This document shows positions 35,348-41,785 of a stretch of DNA of 64,000 nucleotides, in pieces; position 1 is the stretch's first letter, and each line of letters begins with the position of its first letter. The stretch spans positions 81,287-145,286 of the forward strand of contig CALWRH010000004.1 in assembly GCA_944383895.1 (NCBI GenBank), written 5' to 3'. The stretch is from an uncultured Christensenellaceae bacterium. Lineage in GTDB: Bacteria > Bacillota > Clostridia > Christensenellales > UBA3700. The position numbers and the translations under genes were made by a program. The notes under the pieces were generated by a model that made no database searches, had not been told where the DNA came from, and saw only the letters and a program-made list of their open reading frames with translations.

Positions 35348-35851
35348 TCAGAGTTGTTCTACAATGATTTTTACGGTGTCGCCGTCCTTGCTTTTAATGT
35401 CTACGATCGTGCCGAGAAGTCCCATCTTTACCATTTCGTCTATCTGGTCAAAGTCGACGTTCTGCAATACCGATCCGCTCTTGTTTCCCATAGAGATTCC
35501 CGATGTCAGAAAGGCTTTGCCGAGTTTATAGGGGATGTTGACCTTTACCGTGTCGTCGTCTGAGCTCTCTACCTGGATCTTAAGCAGGAGTTTGTCGGGA
35601 TTCAGCGTTTCGGGCTTTACCGCGGTAGCGTTTTGCTGTTTGAGTCCGAGCAGTTCGTCCGTGGTTATACCGAACAGTCCCGCAAGGGTGCCGAGCAGAG
35701 TGATGTCGGGCGCTGAGAGGTCGTTTTCCCATTTGCTCACTGCCTGAGAAGAAACGCCGCATTTTTCGCCGAGTTCTTCCTGAGTTATGTTGCGCGCTTT
35801 GCGGTAATAAGATATTCTTTGTCCGAGTGTTTTATTGTCGATGTTATTCAT
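35348..35851 (-). CDS. XRE-family regulator with C-terminal SHOCT-like domain
   Basis: A 167-residue protein: N-terminal HTH_3 DNA-binding domain (residues 10-65, 'ITQEELGEKCGVSSQAVSKWEND') and a C-terminal domain (about 88-167) with 'VKVNIPYKLGKAFLTSG' that resembles SHOCT-like domains of small membrane-stress or self-regulating proteins. AAGGAG lies 9 nt upstream of the ATG. Probably an autoregulatory repressor of its own operon with the downstream 75-residue gene. Confidence 0.85.
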   Translation of the reverse strand: MNNIDNKTLGQRISYYRKARNITQEELGEKCGVSSQAVSKWENDLSAPDITLLGTLAGLFGITTDELLGLKQQNATAVKPETLNPDKLLLKIQVESSDDDTVKVNIPYKLGKAFLTSGISMGNKSGSVLQNVDFDQIDEMVKMGLLGTIVDIKSKDGDTVKIIVEQL

Positions 35852-35890
35852 ATATTTATTCTCCTTGTTATTCTTGATTTTTGTCGGCGT

Positions 35891-36025
35891 TCAGATCGTC
35901 GCTGCAGGCGTAAACCCGTATATCAACGTTCTTGATTGCCAGTCTTTTACGGCGACTGCCGTTGCTTTTGCGGAGCGGTAATAATTCAGCCTTTCTCCGA
36001 AGTTCATAAATTTTGACGATTTCAT
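35891..36025 (-). CDS. Candidate small protein, 44 residues
   Basis: An ATG preceded by AAAGGAG at ideal distance opens a 44-codon frame (starts MKSSKFMNFGERLNYYR). 'FGERLNYYRSAKA' resembles the start of the neighbouring XRE protein ('LGQRISYYRKARN'), but the HTH does not follow. An overlapping alternative frame reads protein-like to a stop just before the XRE ribosome binding site ('AIKNVDIRVYACSDDLNAD'), so a frameshift may have split an original gene. Upstream, 36026-36267 shows nothing recognisable apart from the next gene's ribosome binding site. Confidence 0.45.
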   Translation of the reverse strand: MKSSKFMNFGERLNYYRSAKATAVAVKDWQSRTLIYGFTPAATI

Positions 36026-36267
36026 TGCGGTTTCTCCTTTGACTTGCGTCCCTTTTGTGATTTCATCATATCATCGGTAAAGGACATAATCCACAGACCA
36101 AAGGTTGAAATCGCCAAACCGTTAGTTGAATTTTATCCAACTGACGGTTGAACCGTATAAAATTATACTATATCTGACGTTTTACGGCAACAAAGCTGAT
36201 ACAAAACGCGCTTTGTGCTTGAGAAATTTTATTTTCGGGAATACAATTAACAGAGGAGGACAGATTT

Positions 36268-36639
36268 ATGAAATTCAGACCTGTACACGAAAATTACAAC
36301 GTAACCGATCTCGAGAGATCGAAATCTTTTTACAAAGAGGCGCTCGGGCTTGAAGAAGTCAGAAGGATAAATGCAGACGACGGTTCTTTTACGATAATCT
36401 ATCTTGAAAGCGGGGACGGAGGTTTTCAGCTCGAGCTGACTCATCTTCGCGACTTTGACAGAAAGTACGATCTCGGCGACAACGAGTTTCATCTCGCTTT
36501 CGAAACAGAAGACTACGACGCTGCTCACGCATTGCATGAGAAAATGGGTTGCATCTGTTTTGAAAATCCCGCCATGGGCATTTATTTTATAGAAGACCCC
36601 GACGGATATTGGCTTGAGATAGTCCCTTCAAAGAAATAA
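36268..36639 (+). CDS. gloA: VOC/glyoxalase I family protein
   Basis: A 123-residue vicinal-oxygen-chelate protein most like lactoylglutathione lyase: 'HENYNVTDLERSKSFYKEALGLEE', 'GFQLELTHL', 'NEFHLAFETEDYD', and 'GIYFIEDPDGYWLEIVP'. Likely metal ligands are His7, the Glu in 'QLELT', the His in 'FHLAF' and the Glu of 'WLEIV'. It would isomerise hemithioacetals of methylglyoxal; in a Clostridium-like organism without glutathione the thiol partner may differ. GAGGAGG lies upstream of the ATG. A short AGCGGC/GCCGCT hairpin (36689-36703) with a weak T run may be its terminator. Confidence 0.85.
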   Translation: MKFRPVHENYNVTDLERSKSFYKEALGLEEVRRINADDGSFTIIYLESGDGGFQLELTHLRDFDRKYDLGDNEFHLAFETEDYDAAHALHEKMGCICFENPAMGIYFIEDPDGYWLEIVPSKK

Positions 36640-36758
36640 ATTCCGCGCTTTTTGCAGACTTTTTTGTCAGAAAAACTGATGAAGTCATAGCGGCAATGCC
36701 GCTGGTTTTCGGCTGTAAAAAAATTTTATAAAATTTGCAAAAAACCATGTTCAACCTC

Positions 36759-36787
36759 TTGACAAGCCGCATAAGCAGATATATAAT
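36759..36787 (+). promoter_or_regulatory. Perfect consensus sigma-A promoter
   Basis: TTGACA (36759-36764), exactly 17 nt, TATAAT (36782-36787). It drives a short transcript that ends at the terminator near 36977 and encodes one 22-residue peptide. Confidence 0.85.
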
Positions 36788-36854
36788 GTGGGCGAAATCC
36801 GAGAGGAAGTAAAAATCCTGAGGATGAGAAAACTTAATACAGGAGGTGAGTGGT

Positions 36855-36923
36855 ATGAAATCGATGTGGCTCGCTTTCAGAGAGTACGTTCGCAGATACG
36901 GTCTTTACATAAAAATCTGGTAA
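36855..36923 (+). CDS. 22-residue peptide in a stand-alone transcription unit
   Basis: A complete small reading frame (starts MKSMWLAFREYVRRYG, ends in Ile-Trp) with AGGAGGTGAG directly upstream. It is preceded by a perfect consensus promoter and followed 26 nt later by an intrinsic terminator, giving a predicted RNA of about 180 nt. The peptide is basic and aromatic (three Tyr and two Trp in 22 residues) and would form an amphipathic helix. Possible roles are a membrane-active or signalling peptide or the marker of a small regulatory RNA; no family is recognised. The leader of about 60 nt is purine-rich. Confidence 0.6.
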   Translation: MKSMWLAFREYVRRYGLYIKIW

Positions 36924-36949
36924 AAGACGTTCAGCGAACGAAACAGAGG

Positions 36950-36977
36950 ACAATGCAAAGTGCATTGTTATTTTTTT
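36950..36977 (+). terminator. Intrinsic terminator of the 22-residue peptide unit
   Basis: An 8-bp perfect stem (36950-36957 with 36961-36968, loop AAG) followed by TATTTTTTTG. Confidence 0.85.
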
Positions 36978-37091
36978 GCCCTTTTTCACCTTTATTTTCT
37001 AAATTTCAGTCTGAAAAACATAACTTTGAATACAATTTTATCAATGCGATTGACTAACCGTTGTCGATTTGGTATACTCAAAAGGCACTGA

Positions 37092-37554
37092 AGGGTGCAA
37101 GCCCACATGAGGTATATAAACAATTAAATAATTTAGGCATGGAGGCTAATTCGCTTACGCGAAAGCGACCGAAATGGGTCTTTGCATGGAAGAAGGATAT
37201 AGTCGGATCGCCGAAGCGGTTATAACGAGGCGGTCTTGTAAGGAGCGTAGCAACGGAATAGCGAGCGGCAGAAAGTATCTTAAGAGCAGGACAATTTCTG
37301 CGAGCGTCAAACTCGTTTGGGTGCAAGCCCATAAAGAATAAAAAATTTTAATATTAAAGGCATGGAGGCTACTTCGCTTACGCGAAAGCGACCGAAAGGA
37401 GTCTTTACATAGAAGAAAGATATAGTCGGATCGCCGAAGCGGTCATAACGAGGCGGTCTTGTAAGGAGCGTAGCAACGGAATAGCGAGCGGCAGAAAGTG
37501 TTTTAAGAGCAGGACAATTTCTGCGAGCGTCAAACACGTTTGGGTGCAAGCCCA
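37092..37554 (+). repeat. Tandem degenerate tRNA-Ser-derived repeats
   Basis: Two near-identical units (starting at 37092 and 37319, periods 227 and 223 nt), plus a third start at 37542 that leads into the real tRNA-Ser. Each unit contains pieces of the tRNA: the 5' acceptor 'GGAGGC', the D-arm to anticodon stem ('CGAAGCGGT..CGAGGCGGTCTTG') and the variable arm 'GGGTGCAAGCCCA'. An extra ~60-nt block sits in the acceptor/D region and a ~75-nt block inside the anticodon loop; the T-arm and 3' acceptor are missing. They cannot fold as functional tRNAs. Confidence 0.8.
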
Positions 37555-37585
37555 TAAAGAATAAAAAACTGAATATATTAGGCGT

Positions 37586-37674
37586 GGAGGCGTATCGAAG
37601 CGGTCATAACGAGGCGGTCTTGAAAACCGTTTGGGTGCAAGCCCACGGGGGTTCGAATCCCTCCGCCTCCGCCA
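37586..37674 (+). tRNA. tRNA-Ser (UGA anticodon)
   Basis: Acceptor GGAGGCG (37586-37592) pairs with CGCCTCC (37664-37670), followed by discriminator G and encoded CCA. The anticodon loop reads CTTGAAA, giving anticodon TGA for serine. A long variable arm (GGGTGCAAGCCC) and the GGTTCGAATCC T-arm are typical of class II tRNA-Ser. The accessory region begins downstream, so the 3' end may have served as an attachment site. Confidence 0.95.
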
Positions 37675-37715
37675 AGAGGAATCGTGTTTGAACACACGGT
37701 TCCTCTATTTTTCTA
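37675..37715 (+). terminator. Terminator after tRNA-Ser
   Basis: Inverted repeat AGAGGAA...TTCCTCT with inner CGTGT/ACACG pairing (37675-37706), followed by ATTTTTC. Confidence 0.75.
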
Positions 37716-37822
37716 TAAAAGGCATTTGCGGTATCATTATCAATACCAAAGTTTACATCCCGCAATGGTCAGACTTCTACTTGACGCAGAAAAGAGATAA
37801 ACACGGCAACTATACAAAATAG
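37713..37822 (+). pseudogene. Possible 3' remnant of an unidentified gene
   Basis: About 33 codons without a start ('INTKVYIPQWSDFYLTQKR' then a charged end) run to a TAG that lies inside the left arm of a strong terminator. A C-terminal coding tail followed at once by a terminator suggests a truncated gene next to the tRNA, for example a lost integrase or other element gene. The family is not recognised. Confidence 0.3.
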
Positions 37823-37848
37823 ACGGATTTTTGCCGTCTATTTTGTTT
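37816..37848. terminator. Intrinsic terminator
   Basis: An 11-bp perfect stem AAAATAGACGG/CCGTCTATTTT (37816-37826 with 37834-37844). T-rich on the plus side and A-rich on the other, so it may also end the convergent HEPN-motif gene. Confidence 0.75.
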
Positions 37849-37874
37849 GCATTAAAACTTGTTTTTGCTACGAC

Positions 37875-39002
37875 TCAATTATCTGATGGTTTTTCTTGTA
37901 ACATCATTATAATCGAAGGCAAATATAGTAAAACTTCCTCAAAAATTTCTTCTTTATTACACAAATAGTCCGCTATTATCCGCAAATTCAGATATAACAA
38001 TAACAGCTTTACAGCAGAATACTTATCAACGTCAATCAAATTGCTATCATAATCTCCATGTATAATTGTATTTCGATGAATTACTCCCTCAACCGGAACT
38101 GTTGCATAAACTTTTTGATAGTAACTATCAATCTTATTCCACGCACTTTCAATCCATGGATCATCAGTATTATCGATTAATTCATCAATTTTTTGAGCAC
38201 GTTGATGACCTTTTTTATATTGTTTTCTTTTCGCTACTATTCCCTCATATGTATTTGCTGCTTTTTTATGTTCGCTGTCCAATAAAGCAAATAAATTTCT
38301 TACTGCGCTTCTATAATATCCACAATTTATCAATTCTATTGTTGCTCCAATATCTTCTTGCTTTCTTATCATAGAAATTCCTGGATTCTTCATGTTTAGC
38401 AATGTCGATAATAATACATTTAATCCTGCACAATCTGAATACAAAAAGGCATCAATTATATCTTCCGCTTGAATATCTTTATCCAATATAGGCAAATCTG
38501 GCGTTTCTAAATAATACAAAAACAACCCCTCATCGGCATAAAAAGCCATTTTCTCTTTATATTCTGCAGAAAATAATTCCTCCCTGTCTTTTTTCAACTT
38601 TGACTCAAAATTAGAAAATGCCACAATATATTCATAAAAAGCTTTTGTGAATTCAGGTTGAATCTTGTCATACTCATTGAGCTCTGAAATCTTTTTCCTT
38701 TTTTCTAATATTTCAGAATGCTTTTCAGGCTCCTTTCTTGCGACGTCGAGTACCTGTTGAATTATGCCTAATTTTATGTCTTCTTTAGGGATCACTTTAT
38801 TTAATTCAGGATATTTTTCTAATAATTTTCTTGTTCCTTCGTGTAATAAAACAAATGATTGTTCCCAATAATTGTCATACACACTTCTTTTCTCCATCAT
38901 TTCTTTTGACAATCTTTCTTGCTCTTCGATGGCTTTCAATACTTCTGGTGTTTGACACTGCTCTTTTTGTTTGATAAAAAAGTTTAATATATTTTCGTTC
39001 AT
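37875..39002 (-). CDS. HEPN-motif protein, possible defence RNase
   Basis: A 375-residue, largely helical protein from AT-rich DNA unlike the flanking chromosome. The C-terminal part contains 'HRNTIIHGDY' (Arg310-x4-His315), the RNxxxxH signature of HEPN ribonuclease domains found in abortive-infection and toxin systems. The N-terminal ~170 residues are charged and coiled-coil-like. Start at 39002 (ATG after AAGGGGG); an in-frame start at 39026 has no ribosome binding site. It lies alone between the tRNA-Ser and the PcfK/PcfJ operon. Nuclease function is inferred from the motif and location only; no specific family is recognised. Confidence 0.55.
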   Translation of the reverse strand: MNENILNFFIKQKEQCQTPEVLKAIEEQERLSKEMMEKRSVYDNYWEQSFVLLHEGTRKLLEKYPELNKVIPKEDIKLGIIQQVLDVARKEPEKHSEILEKRKKISELNEYDKIQPEFTKAFYEYIVAFSNFESKLKKDREELFSAEYKEKMAFYADEGLFLYYLETPDLPILDKDIQAEDIIDAFLYSDCAGLNVLLSTLLNMKNPGISMIRKQEDIGATIELINCGYYRSAVRNLFALLDSEHKKAANTYEGIVAKRKQYKKGHQRAQKIDELIDNTDDPWIESAWNKIDSYYQKVYATVPVEGVIHRNTIIHGDYDSNLIDVDKYSAVKLLLLYLNLRIIADYLCNKEEIFEEVLLYLPSIIMMLQEKPSDN

Positions 39003-39151
39003 ATGAACCCCCTTGATATAATACAATCAGTATATCACATATTGCTTAATATGGAACACTACACTCCAATTTTTTGCCGTTTCGGAGAGGCTATCGTAGC
39101 ACGGATTTCTCATAAGTCAAGGCGAAAAAATTGTTTTTATTTTGCTGTGCA

Positions 39152-39188
39152 TCAACTGGGAAGTGATCTTCTCGGTTGATTTATTTTT
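39152..39188 (+). terminator. Orphan intrinsic terminator
   Basis: A 12-bp stem with two G-U pairs (39152-39163 with 39168-39179, loop TGAT) followed by TTTATTTTTC. No plus-strand gene precedes it, so it may end a small RNA or act as an attenuator ahead of the operon at 39318. The rest of 39003-39317 holds nothing else recognised. Confidence 0.6.
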
Positions 39189-39317
39189 CTATTCAACACA
39201 ATTTTTTATCTTCTTCCCTTGACTTCTGAACACATTACAAATCAACACTTATACATTTATCAATCAGTGCTACTTGCCTCGTGCCGAAAGGCAAAATAAA
39301 AATTGGAGGTATAGTAT

Positions 39318-39578
39318 ATGGAAAAATCAGTTTCCAAAATTCCCGAGTTCAAACAGTATTACCTTTCTGAATTTGAATTCTTTGACGGTGATGAGTTTAT
39401 CACTTTCAACATTGTCGGTATCAACGTAACAAGAAACACTATTGCGATAGCGGTGTCCGACAGAGGTAAGATCAGCATTATCGACTTCGACCTTATGTCG
39501 GATAAAGACGGTAATCTTTACTTCGAGTACGGTTGCACGTTCAAAAAGATCTATCTCGATGACTTCACGGAGGTATGA
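39318..39578 (+). CDS. Small hypothetical element protein
   Basis: An 86-residue acidic protein, mostly predicted beta-strands ('FITFNIVGINVTRNTIAIAVSD'), first of eight closely spaced genes on this strand. GGAGG lies about 9 nt before the ATG. No known domain. Gene spacing and the downstream PcfK/PcfJ pair indicate an accessory gene of a plasmid, conjugative element or phage. Confidence 0.65.
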   Translation: MEKSVSKIPEFKQYYLSEFEFFDGDEFITFNIVGINVTRNTIAIAVSDRGKISIIDFDLMSDKDGNLYFEYGCTFKKIYLDDFTEV

Positions 39579-39580
39579 CT

Positions 39581-39994
39581 ATGAAACTTACATTAGCTAA
39601 CGTCAAAGACCTTAAAAAAGGCAGCAATAACAAGCTGACGAAAAGGGTCTGTAATTACGTCATGTCCAGATGGAGCGACTACGACGATAAAAAGCATATC
39701 TTCACGGACGTGCTCAATTATGGCTGTCAGTCGGGCGTTGTAGGCGAACTTATCTATTACTCCGATACGGTGCGCTTCTACAAGCTGTATAAAGACGAAA
39801 TCAATGCGCTTTTGTATGACGCAATGTACGGAACGGGACTCTACTCTCCGTCCGATCTGTTCGGCAATAAGTGGGATAAGGAAGATCCGTTGGCGCAGGA
39901 CACTTACAATCAGAATCTTCTGGCGTGGTTCGGCTTTGAAGAAACACTCAGAAAAATCGGTTACAACTTTGAAAAACTCGAAAATTTTATCTAA
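39581..39994 (+). CDS. Hypothetical element protein (DUF7222-like)
   Basis: A 137-residue protein with 'NYVMSRWSDYDDKKHIFTDV' followed by 'GCQSGVVGELIYYSDT' and 'NQNLLAWFGFEETLR', which I associate with DUF7222-type proteins of phages and conjugative elements; this naming is from memory. The start at 39581 has GGAGG 8 nt upstream and lies 2 nt after the previous stop; an ATG at 39575 is too close to that site. Cytosolic, function unknown. Confidence 0.6.
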   Translation: MKLTLANVKDLKKGSNNKLTKRVCNYVMSRWSDYDDKKHIFTDVLNYGCQSGVVGELIYYSDTVRFYKLYKDEINALLYDAMYGTGLYSPSDLFGNKWDKEDPLAQDTYNQNLLAWFGFEETLRKIGYNFEKLENFI

Positions 39995-40007
39995 GGAGGA
40001 AAAAACT

Positions 40008-40418
40008 ATGAAAACAACAATCACCAAGAAAGAGAAAGCAATCGAAATCCTGAAAAGGATGGACATTTACAAGCCGTACATAAAGGGCTTTGAGGAAGAA
40101 GACAAGGTATGCTTCTTTGAACAGTTCGGCGGTTTCTGGATAGATCAGGAGCCGGAAGTATACGCAAAGATGAAAGCCATCGAAGAAAAGCATAAGTGCA
40201 AAGTTTACGCCGTTACGCACGAGTACACGGAGTTCGGAGAGCTTTACTCCTTCCTTATCGTTACAGATTATCCCGAAGAGTGGGACGATCTCGTATACAG
40301 CGAAGGAAATCAGCATACGGCATTTGCCTACGTCTGGAACAAAGACGACGATTATTGCTCCGAATTCGGCAGCGTTACCGTACAGAGTTTCGGTGGCGGA
40401 ATAAGAAGGATCGCGTGA
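40008..40418 (+). CDS. Hypothetical element protein, 136 residues
   Basis: A cytosolic protein starting 'MKTTITKKEKAIEILKRMD' with a mixed alpha/beta pattern and an acidic middle. AAGGAGG lies just upstream of the ATG at 40008, which rules out a longer same-frame start at 39804. It continues the small-gene operon (13 nt after the previous stop). No family recognised. Confidence 0.65.
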   Translation: MKTTITKKEKAIEILKRMDIYKPYIKGFEEEDKVCFFEQFGGFWIDQEPEVYAKMKAIEEKHKCKVYAVTHEYTEFGELYSFLIVTDYPEEWDDLVYSEGNQHTAFAYVWNKDDDYCSEFGSVTVQSFGGGIRRIA

Positions 40419-40426
40419 GGTGAAAT

Positions 40427-40738
40427 ATGAAAGTATATCTCGTAAAACTTGATTGGTCTACCGAAGACAGCAACGACGTGGAGATAACCGTTTGCGGTAC
40501 ATACGAAAAAGCATACGAAAAGTTCAAGGAACTGATCGCAGACGAAATGAATCCGCAAAATTCCTGGGCGGGCGAAATTGAATGGGATAACGACGTCCCG
40601 AAAGACGACAAAATCGAATTTGACTTCCTCGACCGCAGGAACGACACCGATGAGACCGAGTGTTATTGGATGATTACCGATACATGGAATTACGGAGTGC
40701 ATACCTTTATCTCAATAGAAATTAAGGAGGTCTTATGA
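40427..40738 (+). CDS. Hypothetical element protein, 103 residues
   Basis: An acidic, Trp- and Asp-rich small protein ('MKVYLVKLDWSTEDSNDVEI', 'ECYWMITDTWNYGVHTF') whose pattern suggests a beta-rich fold. AGGTG precedes the ATG, 8 nt after the previous stop. No family recognised; it may be a small inhibitor-like or accessory protein of the element. Confidence 0.6.
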   Translation: MKVYLVKLDWSTEDSNDVEITVCGTYEKAYEKFKELIADEMNPQNSWAGEIEWDNDVPKDDKIEFDFLDRRNDTDETECYWMITDTWNYGVHTFISIEIKEVL

Positions 40739-40741
40739 AAT

Positions 40742-41116
40742 ATGGCAAAACTCAACGACCTTAAGAAGTACATTGATTACGAATTTTCGTCCGGATGCTA
40801 TACGGGCGAAGATTACAAATCCTTTCAGACGAAGTACATAAATTACCTGAGAGCGATGTGCAAAGAAAACCATTGGGAGCTTGTCAAGGTAGGCAAAAAC
40901 CATTACTGCTTTTCGGCGTTTATCAAAAGCTCGGAAAATAAGTGCGTTTACCTGTCTATCAGCGACGTGAGATACTTCTCCAACGAGTGGTACAGCCACA
41001 TACTCGTCCGCACGGCGAAAAACGAGGTAGATTACAGAGGCGGTTTCAACAACTATACGACGCTCGAAAATCTGGACTACACCGTGGCAAAACTTCTCAA
41101 AGACTTGCCGTTTTAA
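40742..41116 (+). CDS. Hypothetical element protein, 124 residues
   Basis: A small alpha/beta protein ('DLKKYIDYEFSSGCYTGEDY', 'YFSNEWYSHILVRTAKNEVDY'). It starts 3 nt after the previous stop, with AAGGAGG positioned within the end of the upstream gene. No domain recognised. Part of the operon leading to PcfK/PcfJ. Confidence 0.6.
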   Translation: MAKLNDLKKYIDYEFSSGCYTGEDYKSFQTKYINYLRAMCKENHWELVKVGKNHYCFSAFIKSSENKCVYLSISDVRYFSNEWYSHILVRTAKNEVDYRGGFNNYTTLENLDYTVAKLLKDLPF

Positions 41117-41127
41117 GGAGGAAGACA

Positions 41128-41781
41128 ATGAAACTCGATCTTGAAGCTAAAACAAAAGAACAGGAACTCGTAAAAGCGTATCTCGAAGAGAACGCAAGCG
41201 AAGTCCTGGCAGAGAAAATCAACAACGGAGTCCGTATCGAAAAAGACGACAAAACGCTGATAAACAAAAAGACGTTGGACGGCTTTATGAAATACGCATC
41301 TGACGAGGCGAGGAAACTTGCCTCCAAGGGTGCAAATTCAGCGTGCGTTGAAGATAGAGTCGTGTACGGCTGGGCTGTGCATTACTTTGAAGAAGACTCG
41401 ATAGAAGGTACTCTTTACAACGAGGACGGAAGCGAATATAAGCCCGCGCCTAAGGTTACGGACAAGCCTGTCGTTAAACCTGTAAAACCCAAGGACAGCT
41501 CCGCTCAGATCTCTATGTTCGATTTTGAGGAAAAGGAAGAGCAAAAGAACGAAGACGAAGAGGAAGAAGACGTCGAGGAAAAAGACAAAGACGATGACGA
41601 CGAAGAGCCGCCGACACAGGAAGAAATCAACGAAATGCTTGCAGAACTTGCCGAAGACGAAAAGTTAAGCAATATGCAAGAAGTAATTGACGTTGAAACC
41701 GGTGAGATAATCTCCGAGTCTAACGACGAAATAATAAGCAAGCTGAGGGACATTCTCGGCGACTGCTTTATAGTGAGGTGA
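41128..41781 (+). CDS. pcfK: PcfK-like protein
   Basis: A 217-residue PcfK-like protein. The N-terminal half has 'LVKAYLEENASEVLAEKI', a basic helix, and the diagnostic 'DRVVYGWAVHYFEEDSIEGTLYNED'; the C-terminal half is a very acidic Glu/Asp tract (about residues 145-175). PcfK occurs next to PcfJ on enterococcal conjugative plasmid pCF10 and in many phages and ICEs; its role is not established. AAGGAGG lies before the ATG at 41128; an upstream in-frame extension to 40942 overlaps the previous gene and is rejected. pcfJ follows after 4 nt. Confidence 0.75.
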   Translation: MKLDLEAKTKEQELVKAYLEENASEVLAEKINNGVRIEKDDKTLINKKTLDGFMKYASDEARKLASKGANSACVEDRVVYGWAVHYFEEDSIEGTLYNEDGSEYKPAPKVTDKPVVKPVKPKDSSAQISMFDFEEKEEQKNEDEEEEDVEEKDKDDDDEEPPTQEEINEMLAELAEDEKLSNMQEVIDVETGEIISESNDEIISKLRDILGDCFIVR

Positions 41782-41785
41782 AATT

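Noticed and set aside
36788..37057. 89-codon frame across the 22-residue peptide unit
   Set aside because: It runs through the intrinsic terminator, and its start sits at the promoter's transcription start; the 22-residue frame has the AGGAGGTGAG site.
37092..37541. Group I intron inside tRNA-Ser copies
   Set aside because: The blocks inserted at the anticodon loop are only ~75 nt, no intron core is recognisable, and the tRNA copies lack 3' halves.
37078..37695. Overlapping minus-strand frames in the tRNA repeats
   Set aside because: They are antisense to tRNA-derived sequence, repeat each other, and have no ribosome binding sites.
40942..41127. N-terminal extension of the PcfK-like gene
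   Set aside because: It overlaps the upstream gene completely; the AAGGAGG before 41128 sets the true start.
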